Origin: Lichina pygmaea
Taxonomy: Eukaryota; Ascomycota; Lichinomycetes; Lichinales; Lichinaceae
NCBI GenBank assembly: GCA_963422465.1
Contig: OY730173.1
Location: 1,302,001 to 1,366,000, forward strand
DNA: 64,000 bases
Direction of reading: 5' to 3'
The notes under the pieces are model-generated. The model was not told where the DNA came from and searched no databases. It saw only the letters and a program-made list of their open reading frames with translations. A program made the position numbers and the translations under genes. Shown one piece after another: positions 46,975-57,362 of the stretch (positions are counted from its first letter, which is position 1; each line of letters opens with the position of its first letter).

Positions 46975-48251
46975 ATGGGGCCGGTTGGCTTCGCCACCAA
47001 AGTACGTGTCAAGGACAAATACAAGGTCGTTGGCTTCATCAGCAGCGGCACATATGGCCTGGTCTACAAAGCAGTTGGCAAGAACGGGCTGGCGGGGGAG
47101 TTTGCAATTAAGAAGTGAGCTCTACGGTCGTGTCTCTGGAACGGTCTTCTCAACGGGTGTAGAGCGCTCATGGCTCTGTCGTCGACAGATTCAAACCGGA
47201 CAAAGAGGGCGAGGTGGTGCAATATACCGGTATCTCCCAGTCAGCCTGTCGTGAAATGGCCCTCTGTTCGGAGCTGTCCCATCCCAATCTCATCCACTTG
47301 ATCGAGATCATCCTTGAGGACAAGTGCATCTTCATGGTGTTCGAGTACGCCGAACACGACCTGCTCCAGATCATCCATCACCACACCCAGCCGACCCGCC
47401 ACCCCATTCCGGCGTCGACCATCAAGAGCGTTCTCTTCCAGCTGCTCAACGGCATTCTGTACTTGCACAGTAACTGGGTCTTGCACCGCGACCTGAAGCC
47501 CGCGAACATCATGGTCACCAGCGGCGGCCAGATCAAGATTGGCGATCTCGGCCTTGCGCGGGTCTTTCACAGACCGCTACATTCGCTGTACGCGGGTGAC
47601 AAGGTGGTGGTCACCATCTGGTACCGCGCGCCGGAGCTCCTGCTGGGAAGCAAGCACTACACCCCGGCCGTTGACATGTGGGCCGTGGGCTGCATCTTCG
47701 CCGAGCTCCTCGGCCTCCGTCCGATCTTCAAGGGCGAGGAGGCCAAGATGGACGGGAAGAAGACGGTGCCGTTCCAGAGGAACCAGCTGCAGAAGATCGT
47801 CGAGATCCTCGGCATGCCCACCAAGGAGCGCTGGCCCTGTCTTATCCACCAACCGGAGTACGGCCAGCTGCAGTATCTCGCTTCGTCCGGAGGCGGCCCG
47901 CTCAGGACGACATCCTCGCTCGAGAAGTGGTACTGGGCTACCTTGCGCGGCCAACGTAGCCACTCCTCGATGACGTCCAGCTCGCTCGGCCAGGAGGGAT
48001 ACGATCTGCTCTCGCAGCTCCTCGTCTACGACTCGGAGAAGCGAATCACGGCGGCCGAAGCTCTGCGGCACCCTTACTTCACCGCCAGCGGGGAAAGGGT
48101 CAGCGGCGATTGCTTCGACGGCCTCGATTCGCAGTATCCGCATCGCAGGGTGACACAGGAGGACCACGACAGCCTCGCCGGGACCAAGCGTGGTGGTCTA
48201 CCGGACGACACCCTGCCCGGGCGACCGGCCAAGCGGCCCAAAGAGGGCTGA
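46975..48251 (+). CDS. SSN3: Cyclin-dependent kinase 8 (Mediator kinase Ssn3/Srb10)
   Basis: Catalytic subunit of the Mediator CDK8 module. It phosphorylates RNA polymerase II and transcription factors with cyclin C. Two exons, 46975-47114 and 47189-48251, give 400 residues. Landmarks are KYKVVGFISSGTYGLVYKA (glycine loop), EFAIKKFKPDKEGE across the intron (catalytic Lys), ISQSACREMALCSEL (the SACRE helix special to CDK8), VLHRDLKPANIMV, DLGLAR (DLG instead of DFG, as in yeast Srb10), VVTIWYRAPELLLGSKHYTP and DMWAVGCIFAELLGLRPIFK. The C-terminal tail is basic (RPAKRPKEG). Other CDK8 orthologues have extra N-terminal residues before this start. The frame is open upstream without an ATG, so an upstream exon may be missing. 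Confidence 0.93.
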
Positions 48252-48762
48252 TCACGGCATCCGTGACCCAAGGGAAACTGGGCAGCAAGGGAGCCATACC
48301 CTCTCGAAATCGGCAGAGGCATGGGCACCCTCGATTTGTCTAGCGAAAAGTAAAACCCAGGGTACGCCAATTCTAGTACGACGACGCCAGGACTCTTCCA
48401 CCTCGAGGTCGTCGTCGAGCGGCACCAGCGCCGACCTGATCAAGCACATTCCGGGCGTCCCCACACCCTTTCCGCGTTCGGTCCGAGGACGGCCTCAGAT
48501 GAACGGAGGCCGCAACGGGAAGGCCAGCGACAGCACCGGGCTCGTCGTGCCTCATATACCCAATCGCACCGGGAGAATTGGTCTTGGCCCAAGACGGGAT
48601 CCAGAGCCACTACCAGTGCTGGGGCGTCTGAGCAGATAGTGGAACATCGAAGTGAAGGCGCTAGCAAAGGGGTGTCCGCGGTGACCATTGTTCGGGTCTT
48701 GCTTGTGCTGGAGCCTGCGTTGTGCCACCCACTTTTTGGACAACCATTTTCCCGCTTGAACT
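48252..48762. other. 3' region of CDK8 gene, no gene seen
   Basis: Short frames on both strands have no conserved content. This is probably the CDK8 3' UTR plus the end of the candidate gene on the minus strand. Confidence 0.4.
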
Positions 48763-49159
48763 TCAGCAAAACACCGATCGCGTACGTTCAACGACAGTGG
48801 ATCGTCTCTCGATTCTATCGAGGTCTACAGAACAGCAGCCAAGGGTCAGCCATCGTCTTCTTCTTCCAGGGAGTGGATCTTGGCCGCTCGAAGAACAACG
48901 TACGACACCCACCGTGACGGAGATGCAATTCAAGTACGCATCAAACTCCCGAGACGGTATGCCCCATTGCTTGACGGCACGATTCCACTGTTCGTCGTAG
49001 CGGGCCGCATAATCCTCCATCTCGTCTGCGTGGATGATCAGTTCTGGTTGATCTCCAGGCAATCTCATCGATCTGGATGGACGTACCATCTGATATGGGT
49101 CTCGCCTCGGCTCCAAGACTCACCACGGCCAAGAGGACGAGAAGGGGGAGAATGAACAT
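48763..49159 (-). CDS. Candidate small secreted protein
   Basis: The minus-strand ATG at 49159 opens MFILPLLVLLAVVSLGAEAR, a convincing signal peptide with likely cleavage near GAEA-RPI. If the 43 nt segment 49086-49044 (donor GTACGT, acceptor ACCAG) is spliced, the frame continues ISDELIIHADEMEDYAARYD then EQWNRAVKQWGIPSREFDAY and LNCISVTVG. The end is Arg-rich, 117 residues in all. Unspliced, the frame ends after 72 residues (stop near 48941). The intron is shorter than most here and has no clear branch site, so both models remain possible. No family is recognised. Confidence 0.38.
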
Positions 49160-50356
49160 CTTGAGGAAATGGAACCGGAGACCTCGACCGGTGTGGTGGC
49201 AACCTGTCATCCAAATGTCCGTCTCGACGGTAGGAGAGGTTGAGGGAGACTCTTGGTGCGATCAAGACAACAAAGGTCCGGTCACAAGAAATGGGATGGG
49301 ATGGGTTGCAGCAAGACCCTTATACTGCTCATGGCATCGTGCGAGACATTCATCACGCCACTCGCTTCGCTCTACTTCCCAAGCAAGAGCACTGTTCATC
49401 CTCACGGAGGCAATGGCAGAAACGACGCGCGGGGCAGCCAACGACGTACTGTATCACCATCCACGGCGCCTTCGCTCGTACTCACCGCGGGGAATTTGTC
49501 AAGTCTTACGCCCAGACCGCTCACGACTCGGAGAGAAGTACCGACCATCTCGGATCCCACTGGTGGGATGGTCTATAATTTCACTTGACACGTCTCCGCG
49601 TGGGATCTCCGACGCGCCAAAGTGCAGCGTGCAGGCGCAAGCCCCACTCTGATTCTCGAGTATTCTCTCGTCTCGACACACATGTCTACACACGAAGAGG
49701 AGATGCTCATCATGTCTCAATATAACGTTGGGGACGATGCTGCACAGGGGTTCATACTGTACTGTACGGACCTGTGGGGGGGGGGGAGCGGTCTCCTCTG
49801 CGCTTGCTGTACGGCAGGCGTCGGCTCGCCGCGCCAAAGAGATTCGGGCTGGCTGGGCTAAGGCTCGGATGGACTACAGTAGAGCTCGGAAGGTCTAAAG
49901 CTCGGATAGCGCTTAGCCGGGAATGAGCTCGGATGGGATATGGGACAGGGATTCGACAGGGATCAGTTGGGCTCGGATCGAGATGGCTGAGCCAACCTGG
50001 GGTCGATGCTGAAGCGGGTGTCCGACTGGGGGTCGACGTGGGAAGGGGGTGGGACCGTACCCTCGGCAGCCTCGTACGACGTTGTCGAGGCCGTCGAGGG
50101 GTATGACGGAGATGAGATTGAGGGATATAGCATTAGTAATAACTTGGTCAGCATGTCTTTCATATCGTGAGCGAGCGAGTATCCGACTTCAGATCTGACT
50201 TGTAGGTGTTCTCGATGATGGCCGTTCCACAGCAGACTTTTTTTGCTTGTATTTCGCTACCGTACCTGACATTGTTGTTTCCGCCATCGCGAAACCAAAC
50301 GATCGAGCTCAACCTCCCGCAAATCGGCGGGGGTGAAGGAATCAAAACCCATTACG
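49160..50356. other. Intergenic, no gene seen
   Basis: A G-run lies at about 49779-49788. From 49860 to 49985 a short degenerate repeat (AGCTCGGATGG / GCTCGGATCG) recurs about six times. Open frames show no conserved motif. Confidence 0.4.
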
Positions 50357-51159
50357 CGTGCCCATGGGGGGGCAATACCCCCCTCCTCCCGCCCCTTCGG
50401 TACGTCCGGAACACCCCCTCCTCCGTAGGGGGTGTCTATCACCGGTACGATACTATCACCGGTCCAATACATTTTCTGGATAGAGTCAACTGCAATGTAT
50501 ATAACTCCACACCACAACCACTGAATAGAAATGTAAGTGGCTTATTTGATTCACCTGCTTCTGCACTATAATCTCTGAAGTTGTAGGCCTTTTCTCAAGC
50601 CATGGTAGTGGAAGAACTATAAACCAAGAAGGAGTGATGAAACGTACACATATCTGAGAGAAGTGAAGCGAGCAACTCGAGTTTCTATGGTAGCTAAGGT
50701 AGTTACAGTAGCTACAGCAGCTACTCAACAACGCCAGCAAAATCAAGAAAGGCTTGTAGCCTCAGGGATGATGGTAAAAGAGCAGGAGAATCAGATGGGC
50801 ACATAAAAATCATGGGTCGTCTGTCTGGTTGCGGAGTTATAAGTGTTATAAAATTGATGTTGCTGGGAATCTATCCTTGAGCGACAACTACTGTAACTTC
50901 TCAGTAATGCCACAAAAATCTGGAGAAGCCTAGATCTTCACATATTGTAGAAGAGATGTAGAGGAATCAAACTAGCCACTTACATTTCTATTTAGTTGCT
51001 TTGTTGTGGAGTTATGTATATTGCAGTTAACTCTATCCAGAAAATGTGTTGGACCGGTGATAGTATCGTACCGGGGATAGACACCCCCTACGGAGGAGGG
51101 GGTGTTCCGGACGTACCGAAGGGGCGGGAGGAGGGGGGTATTGCCCCCCCATGGGCACG
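50357..51159. mobile_element. Foldback DNA element with ~195 bp inverted arms
   Basis: The left arm (50357 to about 50554) and right arm (about 50965 to 51159) are inverted copies with roughly 90% identity. Both start CGTGCCCATGGGGGGGCAAT and continue through CCCGCCCCTTCGGTACGTCC, GTAGGGGGTGTCTATC and ATTTTCTGGATAGAGT to TAGAAATGTAAGTGGCT. The unique centre of about 410 bp has no long open frame with a recognisable transposase. No clear target-site duplication was seen. It looks like a non-autonomous element; arms this long are usual in Mutator-like or foldback families, but the superfamily is undetermined. Confidence 0.85.
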
Positions 51160-53385
51160 GGTACGTACCTGACAGATAACAGCTGTACTGTACGTACGAT
51201 CCCAGTGGCTCCGTACAGTACCTGAGACCATGGTGGCCAGGTATATGTAGCGTACGTGAGGTACGTGAGGTACCTTACGTATGTACAGTACAGTAAGTAC
51301 AGAGTACCGGTACGGAGTACAGCATCAGAACAATCATGAGAGCTTTTCGGTTATCCACCACGGTGCCAGATCCTCCGTGACCTTACGCCGATGCCTGCTT
51401 GTTATTGCTTTGGGGGAGAGAGAAGGGAAGGGGGGGGGGGTCTCAGAGGCAGTGGGAGGGGTCTCGAGGTATGGGATCGATGGCGTGGATGGGTGATACT
51501 CCTCCAGGCTCATCTACTTGTGCAGTACCTACGTACCTTACCAACGTAGACAGCAGTACAGAAGTAGATAGGTTGATCAGCTTGGGTTGGAGAGTTGAGC
51601 TTGATTGCTCACAACTGGATGGTACCTGCCTTGTAATTCGTTACGTACGTACGTACCGAGTTGTGGGTCCACAAGAATGGCTGATACTTTTCCGCTCTCG
51701 GTAGTTGTGAGAAGCTCACAGGGTAGAGCGGATGAGTGATAAAAGTCCTGAGGTGATACCATGTATCAGGCTTTTCTCTACGGGAGTACGCATGGAGTGT
51801 ACTGTACATGCAAACGTACGCCTGGGAATGTTGTTGTAGCTGCAAACACTTGCGGTATCACAAATGATCGTATACCGTAGGAGGTCAGAGCTCCAAAATC
51901 TCCGGGCTTACACTCCGCTCCAGAGGGGTTGTTACATGATCTATCTCAAGAACTTTTGTCCTTGACATGCCCTTTTCCGTTGAGATCTCATATTTACTGA
52001 GAACAACGGAAGTACTGTACACTCTACTTGCTCATATGGAAGCGGCTCGTACGTACGTACGTTACGTACAATCCCACTCATGGATCACCAATTCTGCCAT
52101 CCACTCCAAAAGTGCTGTCTGCCATCCGTTCCCACAGATATACATCACCGACAGTGCGTAGCGTACTTACGTACGACTCAACGGAAGAAGACGAGATCGC
52201 ACACGACCTAGCCAAGGCACCAGGGCATGTCATGGAGGCCGCCCCTGTCTCGGCACAGCGTGCACAGACACACCGACCATGGCTCTTCCCTGAGCTGATG
52301 CCTGGCGGTAACGTGGTCGGACCAGACTACTGATATTACCCGGATTCGAAGCTACTTTTCTTTTTGAAAAAAAAGAGAGACGTACTGTACCCTACGCAGC
52401 TAGTGCCGAGCTACTGTAGGGGAGGGTAAATCTCCTCACGGCTTCCCTCGGCACCGGTAAGTGCCCAATTACAGTAGCTTTACGCGTGCTAGGGTAAGTT
52501 AAAGCCTGGGTTGTACTGTACAATTAGCGTCCGGGCCCTGTTCAGCGGGTCTTCCGCCCCCCCCCCCCCCCCCAAACCAAAAAAAACAACAACAAACACG
52601 GACATTCCCTCATCGGGTCGGCCGTGGAGCCTTACGCACGCCGATACACTACCTCGTACAGTACAGTAGCCTTGGGCCCAAACTCCGATTGAGTTAGCAC
52701 TGATCAATCAGTTGGTAACTGGCTGAGGCTGGGGCGGAGGCAGGGTAAAAACTTATCAGATCCTTTCGCTTCACCTTCCCGAAACCAAAAGTCTTTCTCC
52801 GTCCCTTTCCTCGACCTCGACGGGACGACGTCTGGAGTGATTTTGGCTTTGCCGACATACAAAGCGAAAAAGAACAATCTCATGATTGTTTTTGTTTCGT
52901 GATACGGCTACGGCTACGGCTGCTGCTACGGCTACTGCTACTGCTACTACGGCTATGAGCATGGCTATGAGCGTGACTATGAGCACGGCCGTGGGCATGG
53001 CTATGAGCGCGGCTATGACTATGGCTATGGCTATGGCCATGGCCATGGCAACTAGGACTACGCGGCCGTTCTGCTAACCTGTCCACTTACTGAAGATCAC
53101 TGGTGATAGAACTGCAAAGGATTGGAGAGGAGGAAGGAGAAGAAAGAAATGAATGTGTCCAGTGGAATCTGGTCGTTTCTCAAGGTCTAACTTGTTCGAT
53201 TGTGCTCCCAAGTGCTGACTAGGGGGGCAAAAACATAGGAAAGGGTTTCGGTCTGGGAGCTATTCCACCGACCACGTCAACCTAGCGTGGCCGAGCATCG
53301 AGGGGGGAGAAGAGAAGGAACGATGTTTGCGATATCGGTTGGCCTGCCCGCAGCGCCATCTCGACTCGCTGCCGAAGCCATAGAC
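51160..53385. other. Gene-poor region with GTAC-rich and simple sequence
   Basis: GTAC-dense sequence lies at 51160-51310, 51640-51660, 51780-51830 and 52045-52075, a G-run at about 51430-51440 and a C-run at about 52556-52574. The hexamer-like repeat at 52903-53055 is listed separately. No frame has family support. Confidence 0.45.
52903..53055. repeat. GGCTAC/GGCTAT-type repeat
   Basis: Alternating GGCTAY, GAGCATGGC and TATGAGC units. On + one frame between stops encodes 50 residues rich in Tyr, Gly and His (YGYGYGCCYGYCYC..., ending YGYGYGHGHGN). Another + frame encodes Thr-Ala and Met-Ala repeats. On - it encodes His-Ser/Ala-His and Arg-Ser repeats. I treat it as repeat DNA, though an exon cannot be ruled out. 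Confidence 0.65.
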
Positions 53386-54105
53386 TTACTGGACAAAATC
53401 CTCGGCGGTACCGTCAGAGGTACCGGACATGGAATTCATGAGCTCGTCCCAGGTGGGGGCCTCGGGCACCGTCGGGCAGTGGATGGTCATGTAGTACCGC
53501 CGAGCTTCCTCGAGCAAGGTCTTCCGCTTGTTCTCGGCCTCGGCGTCGACATAGACGGGCTGGCGGTTATCGAGGAAGCGGTACTTGTTGTAGAAGTGGG
53601 CGCCATCCATGCCGCCGACGCGCGGCCTCCTGTTGTGCAACGGGCGCCTGTATTCGGCGCAGCGCTCCATGTCGCCGTGGAACTCCTTGAGGTACCTGAG
53701 CGCGTCGCCGGAGAGGATCTTCCTGGGTTCGTCCTGGCTCTCGAGGAGCTGGGCGAGGTAGCCGTGGTACTTGAGGTACTCCCTGCGGAGGTCTCCGAGT
53801 TGCTTCTCTAGCTCCGTCAGCACGCTGGAGAGTTCGTTCTTGCCCTCGCGGCCGACAACCTGCCTCCTCGCCGCCTTCAACGCGTCCGCCTCCTCCTGCG
53901 CCACCGACAGCTCGTGCGTCGCCTTGGTCATCTTGGTCTGGAGCTGCTCCAGGATCTGCGGCTCGCAATTGGTGCAGAACGAGTCCTTCTCCGTCCGCGT
54001 CGCCGTCAGACAGATATCGCGCTCCAGCTCGTGCCCGCACACGGTGCGCGCGCCGAGCCAGTAATGTCCGCACCGCAGATAGACGATGAGTTCGCGTTGG
54101 CACAT
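53386..54105 (-). CDS. Hypothetical protein, Cys-rich N terminus plus coiled coil
   Basis: Single frame of 239 codons. The N terminus MCQRELIVYLRCGHYWLGAR has a Cys/His pattern continuing VCGHEL...DICL...SFCTNCEP, which could bind zinc. A helical charged region follows (QLQTKMTKATHELSVAQEEA to LEKQLGDLRREYLKYHGYLA), then an Arg-rich central part and a conserved-looking C-terminal stretch (YYMTIHCPTVPEAPTWDELM). Similar hypothetical proteins occur in filamentous ascomycetes; I know no function. The stop codon overlaps a strong splice donor (CA|GTAAGT), so the true C terminus may be in a further exon toward 53300. Confidence 0.65.
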   Translation of the reverse strand: MCQRELIVYLRCGHYWLGARTVCGHELERDICLTATRTEKDSFCTNCEPQILEQLQTKMTKATHELSVAQEEADALKAARRQVVGREGKNELSSVLTELEKQLGDLRREYLKYHGYLAQLLESQDEPRKILSGDALRYLKEFHGDMERCAEYRRPLHNRRPRVGGMDGAHFYNKYRFLDNRQPVYVDAEAENKRKTLLEEARRYYMTIHCPTVPEAPTWDELMNSMSGTSDGTAEDFVQ

Positions 54106-55178
54106 TGTTGCTGTCGACGTTGATGTGTCGCTGTAGGGCGATGGTCTTGCTATCCAAATCCGGTGGGTAGCGTCTGTCGGTGTTGGTGTGTCGTTGTAGG
54201 GTGATAGATATAACCAGATATGGTGGGCAGCGCGCTCGATATATATATAGTCGTGGGTCCATCACTCTTCTCCATCGTGCTAGGATTGTTCATTCAAATG
54301 TTTCTTGACAGACATGGTCACTGTGCCGAACTTTTTTCGACTGCTGTTCCATCTGTATTCTTTGTTGCTCTCCTTGTCCCATGTACTGTCACTGCTCCAG
54401 CATTGTCCCATGTCGTAGAAGACTCCACCTACTGTTGGTGTCAGCTAGATGTTGATAATGCCCTTTGTTGTTGCTCTCTCCATACCTGGTACCGGTAGTC
54501 TCATCGTTGCAGCATCGTTCATGTCTCAGAAGACTCTACCTACAACTGATGTCAGCTAGATGGTCATTCTGCCCAATATCTTGACGAATGTTGGCCAGTT
54601 TCAAGCCTGGGATTTGTCCTCTGCTCTAATATACAAAGGTAGACAGTTGCTCCACTGGGGCGTAGCCTGTACAGTGTCACGACACAAGTCTGCGTACACC
54701 GGTACAACCCATCAGATGCTATCTTCTTAAGTAATGTGACAGAATCAGAGTTATAGCGACAGCAGCAAGTTGATGATGTATTGATCCTCCGGACTAACCC
54801 GAGGTAGATTTTGTATGAAGTTGTACGCAGACTTGTGTCGTGCCACTGTATCCATCAAACAGTCTAGAACAAAGGAGAGCGTTCCCGGGACTGCCCGATT
54901 CCGGTACCCGTAGCTTCCGGGCCCACCCGCTCCCGTGACTCCTCTAGACTACGGATCGGTCGACAAATACTAAAGTACTTGACTACAGTACTGAACCTCA
55001 ACTCACTACCGGTAATGTTCTGCCGCAAGTGTCCCAAGAAACAAGTGGTTCGTAGACTAGTTATCGTATCCATATACAGTACAACTGCCGATTCGTCACC
55101 GTCATTCTCTTTTGGTCTCGTCTCGCCAGCGACGTCCAGCGTTGCTGACACAGAAAGGCAGAATGGTCTCGAGTAGCC
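54106..55178. other. Intergenic with a MITE copy and a direct repeat
   Basis: Two diverged copies of a block of about 65 bp (AGAAGACTCCACCTACTG / AGAAGACTCTACCTACAA followed by TGTCAGCTAGATG) lie at about 54400-54463 and 54512-54573. The MITE copy 2 follows at 54672-54848. No supported gene. Confidence 0.5.
54672..54848. mobile_element. TA-type MITE, copy 2 (177 bp)
   Basis: Ends begin CAGTGTCACGACACAAGTCT (left) and CAGTGGCACGACACAAGTCT (right, read inward); both continue to GCGTAC. It is flanked by TA on both sides, the Tc1/mariner-type target duplication. The interior is collinear with copy 1 (TATTGATCCTCCGGA, CCCGAGGTAGATTTTGTATG). Confidence 0.92.
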
Positions 55179-55946
55179 CTATCCAGCATTGATTGTTGGC
55201 TCCCAATCCATCTCGTCATCCAAAGTCTCCGGAGGGATCAAGACCTTGCACTGCTGGGAGTACACCTGCAGATTCCTGATAACATCGCGCGTGCGCATGT
55301 ACATGCCATATGCAATCTCCGCGGTGGGCTGCGTCACCATGTAGATGTAGTTGCCACCTGCCGTCGCTGGCGCTGCGGCCGTCTCCACCATAGGGGGGAC
55401 AGGCTGGGCGCTGGCCGTATTCATATCGCGACAGTTACTGCACGAGCCCGAACCCGAATGGCTGAGGACAGGCCGTTCGAACTGGGGGCCCTTTACAGGT
55501 GTGGCCCTACCCCAACAACCACCGCCATGGAATCCGTTTTGGCATTGCGGAGGCCCACAGAAGGGGGCGCCGTTTTTGAAGCCGTTGCCGAAGCCGATGT
55601 TAAACCTACTTTGCTGGTGTTGCTGGTTCCACGTCTGGTCCTTAGGACCGCGGTTTTGCTTGTTCGACTGCCATTGCTGACTGTTTCGGAATTGCGGTTG
55701 GCTGAGGTACACATTCCTCCCATTGCTTTTATTGCCATTATTGTTGTTGCTTTGGTGACGACGACCTGCATCGTTGTGACCAACGTGACTGTTCCAGATG
55801 GGGATGTCTCGGTTGTAGTTGTTCCAGTTGGAGTTGATCGGGTTGGAACCGTTCTGATAGTGGTTGATGTGGTCGAAGTTGCTCTGGCTGGAGCGGGGAC
55901 TATCCTGGTAATTTCCTGCGTTCTTGTTCCTGTTTCGTCGCCCCAT
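55179..55946 (-). CDS. Asn/Gln-rich hypothetical protein
   Basis: Single frame of 255 codons. The first two thirds are extremely rich in Asn, Gln, Ser and Gly (NSNWNNYNRDIPIWNSHVGH, HQSNNNNGNKSNGRN), resembling a prion-like low-complexity domain. A Cys/Gly patch follows (FCGPPQCQNGFHGGGCWGRA). The last 70 residues look folded (NYIYMVTQPTAEIAYGMYMR, TRDVIRNLQVYSQQCKVLIP) with an acidic end. No family recognised. The ATG at 55946 (MGRRNRNKNAGNYQDSPRSS) is the first in frame. Confidence 0.6.
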   Translation of the reverse strand: MGRRNRNKNAGNYQDSPRSSQSNFDHINHYQNGSNPINSNWNNYNRDIPIWNSHVGHNDAGRRHQSNNNNGNKSNGRNVYLSQPQFRNSQQWQSNKQNRGPKDQTWNQQHQQSRFNIGFGNGFKNGAPFCGPPQCQNGFHGGGCWGRATPVKGPQFERPVLSHSGSGSCSNCRDMNTASAQPVPPMVETAAAPATAGGNYIYMVTQPTAEIAYGMYMRTRDVIRNLQVYSQQCKVLIPPETLDDEMDWEPTINAG

Positions 55947-57362
55947 TGCTTCTCCACTTCGGTACGTTAAGTTATGCTGTTCAAGTAGGAATTTGAGTAG
56001 ATGCTGTCGATGGGGACGATCTTCCAGCCTGGCAAGAGCGTAACTTTCTTATAGACGATATCGGTTCTTTGTTGAGCTGCATTTCTTTGGAAGACGGTCT
56101 CCTTGTCAGCTTCATCGGGCGTTCGACAATGCTGTTGTATTGTCGGACTGCATTGTTCGTTGACGCCGTTATGTTTTTGTTGTCCGGAACGACGGATGGC
56201 CAGAACAAAGCTGCTAGATCTCATATGTCGGTGCTCCTGTCTCGCCTTGGATCAAACAGGTGGCGAAGCCGAGCTAACTGTGCTCAAGCTAGAGCGTATG
56301 CTCATTGCATTGTACTATCACTCTTGCCCTTCTTGTCACCTCGCTCGGTCTCGCTGTCCTCGGCGACGAGATGGGTGTGGACTCGGCGGATGCCCAACCG
56401 GGGTGCTCGACAGAGCCGGCAAGAGACGTGACGACGGCCGAACATCTTGATCAGTGTATCAGGATCGATGTCTGCAAGGGCTTGTTGAAGAGGCCTCTGA
56501 GACTTGGGACAGTATCTCTTCAGAGCTCATGGTGTTCGAGCATGAAACAGGAGGAAGAAGGAAGCAAAAGTGAAACGGGCAAGATGACTGCTTGGTTGAC
56601 ACCATGGTTGTCAACCGGGCTCCGTTGCCTAGGATGAAAGAAAGAACGCACTCAGGATCAAGCTCTTTTGGCGTCTGAGACTCATGTAGGGGTACGGAAA
56701 ACTGAGTTTTATTCAACGACGCATCGAACCCGTCTGTCTCTGAATCTCTTCAAGAAGTTCTCCTCTTCTTGTTTCGCAGCCCAGTCCTGGAATGCTCCTT
56801 GCCCCTTCGGCAAGGTTCACACCTGATTGGGGGCTCTGTGAATGTTGCCTTCCATAGAAAAGGCTTATTACGCAGGTACGGAGTTGTGTCAGCGTCACTC
56901 AAGGGAAGCACGATGGCAATATTGCCGGTGGAGATGGTCCACGGGGATGTCATTGATCATGACACCGAGCATCATCACATCTTGAAGACCAGAATGGCAG
57001 TCGGCTGAGTCAGCCCCGCGAGCACGGATACATACTGTACGGTACTTACGTACCGTACGTACGTAACGTACTTGGCACATGCTCAACTTTGCCAGCGAAC
57101 GGATTCCGATCTCTTCCGAGCTCTTTCCGTCGGCTTCCCCACATCCCCTCCTTTTTCTTTTGTACGAGTAGTCTTGCGCGACGTGCACGCGACATCCTAG
57201 TCGACCGTCGGGAGAGCCCATCTGTCGATCAGAATCCAGAGCAAGTAGCGATGCTCGAGCCGTGCGACAAAGCCTCTCTCATTGTCTTGATTTCCGCTTC
57301 GTCGTCTTCTGTCAGTCGCCTCACTTGTCCTCGAAAGGGCGTCCGTCCGTAAGGTCTGCACA
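55947..57362. other. Upstream region of PFK2/FBPase2 gene, no gene assigned
   Basis: Several short frames are open. A minus-strand frame near 56820-56705 ends FQDWAAKQEEENFLKRFRDR and looks coding, but no start or family was found. GTAC palindromes are dense at 57030-57075. The last 250 bp is probably the promoter and 5' UTR of the gene at 57363. Confidence 0.4.
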
